Assembly (NCBI GenBank): GCA_963821885.1
Contig: CAWGFN010000004.1
Coordinates: 278,755 to 342,754 of the forward strand
Length of the DNA stretch: 64,000 nucleotides
Direction of reading: 5' to 3'
Origin: Oleiagrimonas sp963821885
Lineage (GTDB): Bacteria > Pseudomonadota > Gammaproteobacteria > Xanthomonadales > Rhodanobacteraceae
In this document: one piece after another, positions 34,936 through 45,438 of the stretch
How positions within the stretch are numbered: the stretch's first letter is position 1
Layout: each line of letters starts with the position of its first letter
Program-made: the position numbers and the translations under genes
The notes under the pieces: model-generated
Told to the model about the DNA's origin: nothing
The model's database searches: none
Seen by the model: the letters and a program-made list of their open reading frames with translations, nothing else

Positions 34936-35289
34936 ATGCAAGCGAACACACCCACCGAGATCCAGGGCACGCATCTGCGCTTCTACATGCAGAACAACGC
35001 CAAGCACAAAGGCCGGCTCACCTACGAGTGGCTGCTGGAAACCGCGCGCGACCAGAAGCTGGCCGGCGGTTCGGCCTTTCGCGCCATCGCCGGATTCGGC
35101 CGCCATGGCGTGCTGCACGAGGAAGCCTTCTTCGACCTGGCCGGCGACCTGCCGATCCGCGTCGAATTCGTGCTGCGCGAAGACGAGGCCGAACGCCTGC
35201 TGGCGATCGTGCGCGAGGCCGGCGTGGAACTGGTCTATGCCCGCTCGCCAACGCGCATCGGCATCCTCGGCAAGCACGACGGAGCCTGA
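34936..35289 (+). CDS. DUF190 family protein
   Basis: A 117-residue soluble protein with a ferredoxin-like regulatory fold (GTHLRFYMQNNAKHKGR, AIAGFGRHGVLHEE; PIRVEFVLREDEAERLLAIV). DUF190 proteins often sit next to crcB. As the second gene after a fluoride riboswitch it is inferred to take part in fluoride resistance or sensing. Molecular role not known. Confidence 0.9.
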   Translation: MQANTPTEIQGTHLRFYMQNNAKHKGRLTYEWLLETARDQKLAGGSAFRAIAGFGRHGVLHEEAFFDLAGDLPIRVEFVLREDEAERLLAIVREAGVELVYARSPTRIGILGKHDGA

Positions 35290-35355
35290 AATCACGACGT
35301 TTCACCAACGTCACTCGGACGCGGGCCGCCGGCCCCAACGAACGGGAGGAGCAGC

Positions 35356-36474
35356 GTGAACGACGATTCCCTCAAGGCGCGCGCGGTCGAACTGCTGCAC
35401 CGCGCCGACATCCACCTCGACGGCCCGGCGCCGACCGACCTGCACGTGCATGACGAGCGCCTGTTCTCGCGTGTGTTCGCGCACGGTTCGCTGGGCCTGG
35501 GCGAGGCCTACATGGAAGGCTGGTGGGACGTCGACGACCTGCCCGGCTTCTTCACCCGCGTCCTGAGCGCGCAGATCGACCGCGAACTGAAGACGCTGGA
35601 CACGCTGATCGCACACCTGAAGGCGCGATTCATCAACCTGCAGCGCGGCGACCACGCCTTCGAGATCGGCAAGGCCCACTACGATCTGGGCAACGACCTG
35701 TTCCAGGCCATGCTCGGCAAGCGCCTGGTCTACTCCTGCGGCTACTGGGCCCAGGCCGACAACCTCGACGACGCCCAGGAAGCCAAGCTCGACCTGGTCT
35801 GCCGCAAGCTCCGGCTCGAGCCGGGCATGCACGTGCTGGACGTCGGCTGCGGCTGGGGCGAGGCGCTGAAGTTCGCCGCCGAGCGCTACGGCGTGTCCGG
35901 CGTCGGCATCACCGTGTCGCAGGAACAGGCCGACTACGCCCGCGAGCTTTGCGCCGGCCTGCCCATCGAGATCCGCCTGCAGGATTACCACGATGTCGAC
36001 GAGACCTTCGACGCGGTGTATTCGATCGGCATGTTCGAACATGTCGGCGGCAAGAACTACCGCAGCTATTTCGAAATGGTGCGCCGCTGCCTGAAGTCCG
36101 ACGGCCTGTCGGTGCTGCACTCGATCGGCAGCAACGGCCCGCCGGCGCAGCCCGACCCGTGGATCGAGAAGTACATCTTCCCCAACTCGGTGATCCCGGC
36201 GGCCAGCCAGGTCGCCGCCGCGCTGGAGGATCTTTTCGTGGTCGAGGACTGGCACAACTTCGGCGCCGACTACGACCGCACCCTGACGGCATGGACGGCC
36301 AACTTCGACGCCGCCTGGCCGTCGCTCTCGGCCCGCTACGACGACACCTTCCGCCGCATGTGGCACTTCTACCTGGCCACCTCGGCGGCGGTGTTCCGCT
36401 CGCGCCGCGACCAGCTGTGGCAGCTGACCCTGAGCCCGGACGGCGTGCCCGGCGGCTACCGCGTGCCGCGCTAG
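35356..36474 (+). CDS. cfa: Cyclopropane-fatty-acyl-phospholipid synthase
   Basis: Adds a methylene bridge from S-adenosylmethionine to unsaturated acyl chains of membrane lipids, usually at entry to stationary phase or under acid stress. A GTG start (35356) is preceded by GGGAGGAG. The 372-residue protein shows YDLGNDLFQAML, VYSCGYW, LDVGCGWGEALK (SAM loop) and IGMFEHVGGKNYRSYF, all family hallmarks. N-terminal domain about 90 residues. Confidence 0.95.
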   Translation: MNDDSLKARAVELLHRADIHLDGPAPTDLHVHDERLFSRVFAHGSLGLGEAYMEGWWDVDDLPGFFTRVLSAQIDRELKTLDTLIAHLKARFINLQRGDHAFEIGKAHYDLGNDLFQAMLGKRLVYSCGYWAQADNLDDAQEAKLDLVCRKLRLEPGMHVLDVGCGWGEALKFAAERYGVSGVGITVSQEQADYARELCAGLPIEIRLQDYHDVDETFDAVYSIGMFEHVGGKNYRSYFEMVRRCLKSDGLSVLHSIGSNGPPAQPDPWIEKYIFPNSVIPAASQVAAALEDLFVVEDWHNFGADYDRTLTAWTANFDAAWPSLSARYDDTFRRMWHFYLATSAAVFRSRRDQLWQLTLSPDGVPGGYRVPR

Positions 36475-36516
36475 AATGCTCCGGCAGACGGATGGCGCAA
36501 ACAGGGGAACAGGGAC

Positions 36517-38226
36517 ATGCAAGGACGCCAGGACAACCTGAACATTTCACTCTCGCGCATGGCCGCCCTGGCGGTGTTGCTCGTGCTCGTGCCGGCCACC
36601 TGCCTGGCCACCCTGCAACGGCAGGCCAAACCCGATGTTCCCACGCTGATCGCTCACTGCCACGCAGGGGATGCGGCCAGTTGCGTCCACCTGGGCATGA
36701 TGTACACCCGTGGCGACGGGGTCGCCAGGAGCAACCGGCGCGCGGCATCCGTGTTCGGCAAGGCCTGCCGGATCGGCAATGCGCGCGGCTGCTACAACCT
36801 CGGCGTGCTGTACGAGGAGGGCCATGGCGTGCCCGCCGACGCCGCGCGCGCGGCCGTGCTCTACCGCAAGGCCTGTGCCGCCGAGGATCCGAATGGCTGC
36901 AACAATCTGGGCGTCCTGTACGAGCAGGGCACGGGTGTCGCCAGGGACCCGGCACGCGCCCTCGCGCTGTACCGCAAGTCCTGCGACGCGGACGATCCCG
37001 GGGGCTGTTACAACCTCGGTTCCCAGTACGACCGCGGATCCGGCGCGCCCCGGGACGATGCCCGGGCGCTGGCGCTGTACCGCAAGGCCTGCGACGCCGG
37101 CGAGATGCACGCCTGCAACAACCTGGGCGTGCTGTACGCGCATGGCCGGGGCGTGGCGAAGGACATGGCCCACGCCCTGACGCTGTATGGCAGGGCCTGC
37201 GATGCCGGCAACGAGCAGGCCTGCTTCAACCGCGGCCTGATGTACCAGCACGGCACCGGCGTGCCCAGGGACAAAGCGCAGGCCGTGACCCTGTATCGCC
37301 AGGCCTGCGATGCCGGGAATCCGCATGCCTGCGACAACCTGGGCGTGCTCTACGCCCACGGCGACGGCGTGGCCAGGGACGCCGCCCGCGCACGCACGCT
37401 GTACCGAGGCTCCTGCGATGCCGGCGACGGCCACGCGTGCTTCAACCTGGGCACTGCGTTCCACGAGGGGCTGGGGCTGGCCCCTGACGATGCGCGCGCC
37501 GCGCCCTTGTTCGAGAAGGCCTGCGACAAGGGCGATGCCGACGGCTGCTTCGGCCTGGCCCTGCTCTACGAACACGGCCACGGCGTCCGCCAGGACGTGC
37601 CGCGGGCGCTGGCCCTGTTCGGCAAGGCCTGCAAGGCCGGCAACGGCTATGGCTGCTTCAACCTGGCTATCCGCTACCGCAAGGGGCGAGGCGTGCCGCA
37701 TGACGATGCACGCGCCGCGGCGCTGTACCGCAACGCCTGCGACGAGAGCGCGATGCGGGGTTGCGACAACCTGGGCTACATGTACGAAGTGGGATTGGGC
37801 GTACCCCATGACCCGACCCAATCGAACCGCCTGTTCCAACGGGCCTGTGAGGCCGGGATGGCGCATGCGTGCTTCAACCTGGGCGTGCTTTACCAACACG
37901 GCCGGGGCGTCGCGAGCGACGTGTCCCGCGCGCGTCAGCTCTACCTCAAGGCCTGCAAGGGCGGCGACGGCCACGGCTGCGACAACCTCGGCGTGCTGTA
38001 CGCGCATGGCATCGGCGTGTCGCCCGACCTGCCGCGCGCGGCCGCCTATTACCGCAAGTCCTGCGATGCCGACGATGCTCAGGGCTGCTTCAACCTTGGC
38101 GGCCTGTATTACCTCGGCAAGGGCGTGGCCCGGGACCTGCCGCGCGCCCGGGTCTACCTGCGCAAGGCCTGCGACGGCGGCTCGGCGCTCGGCTGCAAGG
38201 CCATCCGCATGATCGGCCACATGTGA
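36517..38226 (+). CDS. Exported cysteine-rich Sel1-repeat protein (14 repeats)
   Basis: A 569-residue protein with a signal-type helix near residues 15-31 and then fourteen uninterrupted 36-residue Sel1-like repeats from residue 48, plus a half repeat at the end. Each repeat starts with Cys and has a second Cys at position 9 (C-x7-C), as in the Helicobacter cysteine-rich Hcp proteins, in which these pair as disulfides. A typical unit is CDAGNPHACDNLGVLYAHG then a DVARA-like helix. Such proteins bind other proteins. The signal helix and disulfides indicate an extracytoplasmic location. A TAGAAT possible -10 lies at 36472-36477. Confidence 0.88.
   Translation: MQGRQDNLNISLSRMAALAVLLVLVPATCLATLQRQAKPDVPTLIAHCHAGDAASCVHLGMMYTRGDGVARSNRRAASVFGKACRIGNARGCYNLGVLYEEGHGVPADAARAAVLYRKACAAEDPNGCNNLGVLYEQGTGVARDPARALALYRKSCDADDPGGCYNLGSQYDRGSGAPRDDARALALYRKACDAGEMHACNNLGVLYAHGRGVAKDMAHALTLYGRACDAGNEQACFNRGLMYQHGTGVPRDKAQAVTLYRQACDAGNPHACDNLGVLYAHGDGVARDAARARTLYRGSCDAGDGHACFNLGTAFHEGLGLAPDDARAAPLFEKACDKGDADGCFGLALLYEHGHGVRQDVPRALALFGKACKAGNGYGCFNLAIRYRKGRGVPHDDARAAALYRNACDESAMRGCDNLGYMYEVGLGVPHDPTQSNRLFQRACEAGMAHACFNLGVLYQHGRGVASDVSRARQLYLKACKGGDGHGCDNLGVLYAHGIGVSPDLPRAAAYYRKSCDADDAQGCFNLGGLYYLGKGVARDLPRARVYLRKACDGGSALGCKAIRMIGHM
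36658..38169 (+). repeat. Fourteen 108-base tandem repeats encoding Sel1 units
   Basis: The coding sequence of the Sel1 protein is a strict array of 14 units of 108 bases with no insertions or deletions between units. The DNA is diverged between copies; the amino acid register is kept exactly. Confidence 0.9.
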
Positions 38227-38295
38227 TGCCGCGCCCCCGCCGCGGCGGCGACGATCGGCTACAGTAGCCGGGTCCACCACGCAGCGGATGCGCCC

Positions 38296-39171
38296 ATGAC
38301 ATCGATCCAACGCCTGGCCCGCGCGGCCGTCCTCGCCCTTCTCCTGCTGGCCGTGCCGGCCCTGGCCAAGCCGGCCCTGTGGGTCGCGCACGCCGGCCAC
38401 AGCACGCTGTACCTGTTCGGCACCGTGCACCTGCTGCCCAACCACACCGACTGGCGCGGCCCGGCGCTGGACAAGGCCATCGACAGCAGCGGCACGCTGT
38501 ACATCGAGATCACCGACGACAATCCGGCCAGCATGCAACTGCTGGTCATGAAATACGGCATCGACTTCCAGCATCCGCTGTCGACCAAGCTCGATCCCGA
38601 GGACCTCAAGCGCCTGAAGACGGCCGCGGCCAGCGCCAACCTGCCCGCCGGAGAGGCCACGCTGGAACCGATGCAGCCGTGGCTGGCCGGCCTGACCCTG
38701 AGCGTGGCGCCGCTGCTGAAGGCCGGCATGGACCCCAACAGCGGCGTGGACAAGCAGCTCAAGGCGCAGTTCGAGAAGGCCGGCAAGCCGGTCAAGGGCC
38801 TGGAGACCTCCGAGCAGCAGATCCGCTTCTTCGCCGACCTGTCGCCGAAGATGCAGCTGGACTTTCTGCGCGGCGTGCTCAAGGACTACGGCAAGGCCGG
38901 CGAGGAAATACGCAAGCTGGTCGCCTTCTGGCAGGCCGGCAACGTCGACGCCATCGCCCAGCAGGGTGACCTGAAGATGCGCGAGGATTCGCCGGTGCTC
39001 TACCAGCGCCTGCTGGTCCAGCGCAACAAGAACTGGGGCGTGGCACTGGACCAGATCCTGAAGACCCCCGGCACCTATTTCGTCGCCGTCGGCGCCGCGC
39101 ACCTGGCCGGCCCCGACAGCGTGCAACATCAGCTGCAGACGCTCGGCATCACCGTGCGTCGCGTGCAGTGA
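38296..39171 (+). CDS. TraB/GumN family protein
   Basis: A 291-residue exported protein (signal peptide ends VPALAKP). It keeps the two GX2H motifs of the TraB/PrgY/GumN/TIKI clan: LYLFGTVHLLP near residue 40 and FVAVGAAHLAGPDS near residue 270, plus Glu in LYIEIT. In the animal TIKI proteins these residues form a metalloprotease site; the bacterial role is unknown. A paralog lies immediately downstream. Confidence 0.9.
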   Translation: MTSIQRLARAAVLALLLLAVPALAKPALWVAHAGHSTLYLFGTVHLLPNHTDWRGPALDKAIDSSGTLYIEITDDNPASMQLLVMKYGIDFQHPLSTKLDPEDLKRLKTAAASANLPAGEATLEPMQPWLAGLTLSVAPLLKAGMDPNSGVDKQLKAQFEKAGKPVKGLETSEQQIRFFADLSPKMQLDFLRGVLKDYGKAGEEIRKLVAFWQAGNVDAIAQQGDLKMREDSPVLYQRLLVQRNKNWGVALDQILKTPGTYFVAVGAAHLAGPDSVQHQLQTLGITVRRVQ

Positions 39172-39230
39172 GACCCGGGACGCATACAACGCCCGGATAC
39201 CGTCGACGGACGAGACAACGGAGGTCACCC

Positions 39231-40109
39231 ATGAACACGATGCTCAAGACGGCATGCCTGTCGATACTGGCTTTCGGCCTGCTGGCCGCCGCACCCGCCA
39301 TGGCCAAGCCGGCCCTGTGGGTCGCGCACAAGGACAACAGCACGATGTACCTGTTCGGTACCACGACTGCGCTGCCCGACGGCGTCGAATGGCGCTATCC
39401 GATGCTGATCCGGGCGATGCGCGACAGCCAGGTCCTTTACGTGGATGTGGCCAATACCGACCGGTCCGTCGAAGCCGCGGCCATGGCCAGGTACGGCGCG
39501 GACCACGTCCACCCGTTGTCCAGCAAGATCCCGGCCGCCGACATGAAACGGCTCGGCCGTATCGCCGACAACATGGGTTTGAAGGGTGGCGTGTCCAGAT
39601 TCCAGTCCATGAATCCGTGGATGGTGTCGATGACCCTGGATATCGCGTCCTTGATCCGCGCCGGGCTGGACCTTTCCAACAACCCTACCGGATACATCCG
39701 CGACCAGTACAAGGCGGCCGGGCGCGGCGTCATCGGCCTGGAAACACCTGAGTCGGTAATACGCATCATCGCCGACGCGCCCGAATCCGTTCAGGTGGAG
39801 GGCCTGCACCAGGACCTGGCCATGTACGACAAGATCGTGCCGCTGATCCGACGGATGGACCGGGATTGGCAGCGCGGCAACGTGGCCGACATGTGGCGCA
39901 TGATGGACACCTACACGCGCAAGCAGACTCCTGAAATCTACCGCTACACCATTGCCGACGTGGACCGCCGCTGGGGCAAGCAGCTGGCGCAGGCCATGCA
40001 GCAACCGGGCACCCGTTTCGCCGCGATCGACATGGAGAATCTGATCGGCCCGGACGGCATAATCAAGCAACTCAAGGCCCGCGGCATCCAGGTCCGGCGC
40101 CTGCACTGA
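39231..40109 (+). CDS. TraB/GumN paralog lacking the putative metal-site residues
   Basis: A 292-residue exported protein (MNTMLKTACLSILAF). The first 20 mature residues are nearly the same as in the upstream paralog (AKPALWVAH), and the whole length aligns. The GX2H motifs have changed: FGTVH has become FGTTT, the IEIT Glu has become VDVA, and VGAAHLAG has become IDMENLIG. It therefore looks like a non-catalytic paralog. It starts 59 bases after the first copy. Confidence 0.85.
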   Translation: MNTMLKTACLSILAFGLLAAAPAMAKPALWVAHKDNSTMYLFGTTTALPDGVEWRYPMLIRAMRDSQVLYVDVANTDRSVEAAAMARYGADHVHPLSSKIPAADMKRLGRIADNMGLKGGVSRFQSMNPWMVSMTLDIASLIRAGLDLSNNPTGYIRDQYKAAGRGVIGLETPESVIRIIADAPESVQVEGLHQDLAMYDKIVPLIRRMDRDWQRGNVADMWRMMDTYTRKQTPEIYRYTIADVDRRWGKQLAQAMQQPGTRFAAIDMENLIGPDGIIKQLKARGIQVRRLH

Positions 40110-40171
40110 ATTTCCCGCGCGTGCCGCCGGCGCGCGCATCCGCCGAACGCATCACCACCGAAACGCATCAC

Positions 40172-42412
<2,241 letters not shown>

Positions 42413-42414
42413 AC

Positions 42415-42432
42415 GGCGCGCGGCCGCGCGCC
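42415..42432 (+). terminator. GC-rich palindrome after parC, possible terminator
   Basis: A perfect 18-base palindrome, GGCGCGCGGCCGCGCGCC, starts 3 bases after the parC stop codon. Only CTTTC lies downstream, so it is a weak intrinsic terminator candidate. Confidence 0.4.
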
Positions 42433-42557
42433 GCGCGCTTTCGCATGCAGCGCATCTGCGCCATGATGCGATACATCGTTGAAGCAACGGGACGGCCGGC
42501 GCTCATACGCACCGGCCGCTTCCGTATGGCGCGTCAGGACACGGGGGAGCAGTCACG

Positions 42558-44939
42558 ATGAAGCGTTGGATCCGGCGGGGCCTGTGGTTGCTCCTGGCCC
42601 TGGTGCTGCTGGTCGCGGCCAGCGGCTACGCCCTGTTCGCCGGCAGCGAGGCGAAGCTCGACGGCACCGTCACCCTCAAGGGCCTGAGCGCGCCGGTGAC
42701 CATCACCCGCGATCGCCTGGGCGTGGTCGACATCGACGCCGCCAACCGCGCGGACCTCGCCTACGCGCTGGGCTTCGTGCACGCGCAGGAGCGCTTCTTC
42801 GAGATGGACCTGCAGCGGCGCATGGCCGCCGGCGAGCTGTCGGCGCTGGTCGGCCCGGCCGCGCTGAAGCTGGACATGGACCACCGCCGCCACCGCTTCC
42901 GCGAGCGCGACCGCGCGCTGCTGGCTTCGCTGCCGCCCAACCAGCTGACCGACCTGGCCGCCTACCGCGACGGCGTCAACGCCGGCCTGAAGGCGCTGCA
43001 CGTGCGCCCGTGGGAATACCTGCTGCTGCGCGTGAAGCCCAAGCCGTGGCGCATGGAGGACACCCTGCTCACGGTCGACGCCATGTTCCTCGACCTCAAC
43101 CGCAACGGCGACAATCGGCGCGAGCTCGAGATCGAGCAGTTGCGCAAGGCGCTGCCGGCGCCGGTCGCCGCGTTGCTGATGGCGCGCTCCTCGCGCTGGG
43201 AGGCGCCGCTGCAGGGCGACCCCTCGGCGCCACCGACGTTGCCCGACGCGCGGACCTTCAGCCTGCGCGAGGCGGCGCCCGCGCCCGCCGCGACCGTGGC
43301 CATGGTCGGCCCCGAGCCGTTCTTCCCAGGTAGCAACAACTTCGCCGTCGCCGGCAGCCTGACCGGCAGCGGCGCGATCGTCGCCGACGACATGCACCTG
43401 TCCCTGCGCGTGCCCGACATCTGGTTCCGCGCCCGCCTGCGCTATCGCGACGACATCGGCGCGCCGGTGGAACTGAACGGCGTCACCCTGCCCGGCACGC
43501 CGCTGCTGGTCGCCGGCACCAACGGCCACATCGCCTGGGGCTACACCAACACCTACGGCGACTGGATGGACTGGGTGCGCGTGGACCTGGACCCGAAGGA
43601 CCCGGGCCGCTACCGCACGCCGGACGGCTGGGCCACCATCCAGCGCCATGCCGAGATCATCCAGGTCAAGGGCGGCGCCGACCGCACGCTGATGGTGCGC
43701 GACACCATCTGGGGCCCGATCATGGGCAAGGACGTCGACGGCACGCCGCTGGCGTTGAAGTGGATCGCCCACCTGCCGCGCACGCACAACCTCAACCTGC
43801 TCAAGCTCGAGCAGACCGACACCGTGCACGAGGCGCTGCTGATCGCGCCGACCATCGGCATGCCGCCGCAGAACTTCACCGTCGGCGACGCCGACGGCCA
43901 CATCGGCTGGACCCTGACCGGCAATGCCCTGCCGCTGCGCTCGGGCATCGACCCGCTGGTGCCCGGCGACTGGTCGACCCTGGGCACCGGCTGGATCGGC
44001 TTCGCCTCGCCGCTGCAGTACCCGCGCATCGAGGATCCCGTGGACGGGCGCCTGTGGTCGGCCAACAACCGCACGGTGTCCGGTGACTGGCTGGACCTGG
44101 AGGGCGACGGCGGCTACGACCGCGGCGCGCGCGCCCAGCAGATCCGCGACGATCTCATGGCGCGCAACCGCTTCACCCCCGACAGCATGCTGCAGATCCA
44201 GCTGGATGATCGCGCGGTGTTCCTGACCCGCTGGCAGCGGCTGCTGCAGAGCGTGCTCAAGGCGCATCCCGAAGCCCGCCTGGGCACCCTGCGCAAGCTC
44301 ACCGAGCACTGGCAGGGCCGCGCCGCGATCGGCAGCGTCGACTACCGCCTGGTGCGCGAGTTCCGTACCCACGTCGTCGAGCGCGCGCTGGCGCCGTTCG
44401 TCGCCCGCGTACGCAAGCGCTATCCGGATTTCAACCTGCCCATGCAGAGCGAGGCCGCCGTCTGGGCCCTGGTCCAGCAACAGCCGATGAACCTGCTGGA
44501 CCCGCGCTACACGGACTGGAGCGCCCTGCTGCTGGACGCCGCGCGCGACGTCAACACGTCGCTCAACAGCCCACCGGGCACCCTGGCCAGCCGCACCTGG
44601 GGCCAGCGCAACACCGCCCACATCTGCCACCCGCTGGCCCGCGCCCTGCCGCGCTTCCTGGCCCGCCACCTGTGCATGCCGGCGCAGCCGCTGCCCGGCG
44701 ACCACAACATGCCGCGCGTGCAGTCGCCGACCTTCGGCGCCTCCGAACGCTTCGGCATCCAGCCGGGGCACCTGGATCGCAGCTACCTGCACATGCCCGG
44801 CGGGCAGAGCGACCATCCGCTGTCGCCGTTCTTCGGGGCCGGGCATGCGGACTGGGCGGCTGGGCGGCCGACGCCGCTGTTGCCGGGGCCGGCTGTTTAC
44901 AAGTTGACGTTGGAGCCTGCTGCGGCGGCGGCCGACTGA
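42558..44939 (+). CDS. Penicillin acylase family (Ntn-hydrolase) protein
   Basis: A 793-residue exported or membrane-anchored precursor (N-terminal helix residues 8-27). The A-chain has DRLGVVDIDAANRADLAYALGF-type sequence and GFVHAQERFFEMDLQRR. The autocatalytic Ser that becomes the B-chain N-terminus is in PGSNNFAVAG near residue 258. GHIAWGYTN and the C-terminal HPLSPFFGAGHADW are conserved. Family enzymes cleave amides, including acyl-homoserine lactones and penicillins; substrate here unknown. Confidence 0.92.
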   Translation: MKRWIRRGLWLLLALVLLVAASGYALFAGSEAKLDGTVTLKGLSAPVTITRDRLGVVDIDAANRADLAYALGFVHAQERFFEMDLQRRMAAGELSALVGPAALKLDMDHRRHRFRERDRALLASLPPNQLTDLAAYRDGVNAGLKALHVRPWEYLLLRVKPKPWRMEDTLLTVDAMFLDLNRNGDNRRELEIEQLRKALPAPVAALLMARSSRWEAPLQGDPSAPPTLPDARTFSLREAAPAPAATVAMVGPEPFFPGSNNFAVAGSLTGSGAIVADDMHLSLRVPDIWFRARLRYRDDIGAPVELNGVTLPGTPLLVAGTNGHIAWGYTNTYGDWMDWVRVDLDPKDPGRYRTPDGWATIQRHAEIIQVKGGADRTLMVRDTIWGPIMGKDVDGTPLALKWIAHLPRTHNLNLLKLEQTDTVHEALLIAPTIGMPPQNFTVGDADGHIGWTLTGNALPLRSGIDPLVPGDWSTLGTGWIGFASPLQYPRIEDPVDGRLWSANNRTVSGDWLDLEGDGGYDRGARAQQIRDDLMARNRFTPDSMLQIQLDDRAVFLTRWQRLLQSVLKAHPEARLGTLRKLTEHWQGRAAIGSVDYRLVREFRTHVVERALAPFVARVRKRYPDFNLPMQSEAAVWALVQQQPMNLLDPRYTDWSALLLDAARDVNTSLNSPPGTLASRTWGQRNTAHICHPLARALPRFLARHLCMPAQPLPGDHNMPRVQSPTFGASERFGIQPGHLDRSYLHMPGGQSDHPLSPFFGAGHADWAAGRPTPLLPGPAVYKLTLEPAAAAAD

Positions 44940-45050
44940 TTCGCATGTGGGCGGGTTGTCGTTTGGGCGGCCCGCTTTGCTGGCTTGTTTGTAGCTGCGC
45001 GCGTTGTCTTGTGGTTCGGGTTACGTCCGGCTGACGCCGGCCGTGTTCAT

Positions 45051-45139
45051 TTTCTTGTTCGCCCACAAATGCGTCGGGAACGCATTTGCACGGCGAAGCC
45101 GGCCCGAAGGGTGGAGGGCAGGATGCCCGGAACAAGAAA
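45051..45139. repeat. Inverted-repeat element A
   Basis: Outer arms TTTCTTGTTC (45051-45060) and GAACAAGAAA (45130-45139) are perfect inverted repeats. Inside, CAAATGCGT (45066-45074) and ACGCATTTG (45080-45088) form another perfect 9-bp stem with a 5-base loop. Confidence 0.6.
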
Positions 45140-45330
45140 CGGAACCAACAGAAGGGCACCCCCAGCGTCCGCGCCTTCCGGAGCATCGCTCCTCCAGGTT
45201 CGCTCCCCTTTTCGCTCCTGGCTGCAAGGCGACGCCCAGCCTCTAGGTTGAGCTGAGCCTGCGAAGCCCAACATCCTTGCGGCCTTAACTCAGCCGACCG
45301 CTGCAATCGCTTAGCCCGATAAAACTACGG

Positions 45331-45405
45331 CAGGTGCACTTGCTCCCGCGTGAAGCATGCAAGTCCATGCATCTTGCATCACTCCAACGGGTACAAGCGC
45401 ACCTG
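45331..45405. repeat. Inverted-repeat element B (nested)
   Basis: Outer arms CAGGTGCACTTG (45331-45342) and CAAGCGCACCTG (45394-45405) match at 11 of 12 positions. An inner pair ATGCAAG (45357-45363) and CTTGCAT (45373-45379) is perfect. Such nested structure fits a REP-like or transposon-derived element. Confidence 0.55.
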
Positions 45406-45438
45406 CCGCTGATCCGGATCAGCGTTGCGGCCCGGACA

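Larger units (their letters stand above)
44940..45438. other. Intergenic region rich in inverted repeats
   Basis: About 500 bases with no convincing gene. It holds two separate structured elements (45051-45139 and 45331-45405). The base composition and short inverted repeats look like dispersed intergenic repeats of Xanthomonadales rather than coding DNA. Confidence 0.6.

Noticed and set aside
36658..38169. Regular 108-base periodicity, considered as a CRISPR array
   Set aside because: Units are coding, diverged in DNA, and contain no identical short repeats separated by unique spacers.
36547..39228. 893-codon minus-strand frame opposite the Sel1 gene; its repeats seemed at first like a new repeat protein
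   Set aside because: The repeats are the mirror image of the Sel1 units; the plus-strand protein has signal peptide and conserved Cys pattern.
44985..45251. Small ORFs in the 44940-45438 gap
   Set aside because: They run across the inverted repeats, have no ribosome site and no family match.
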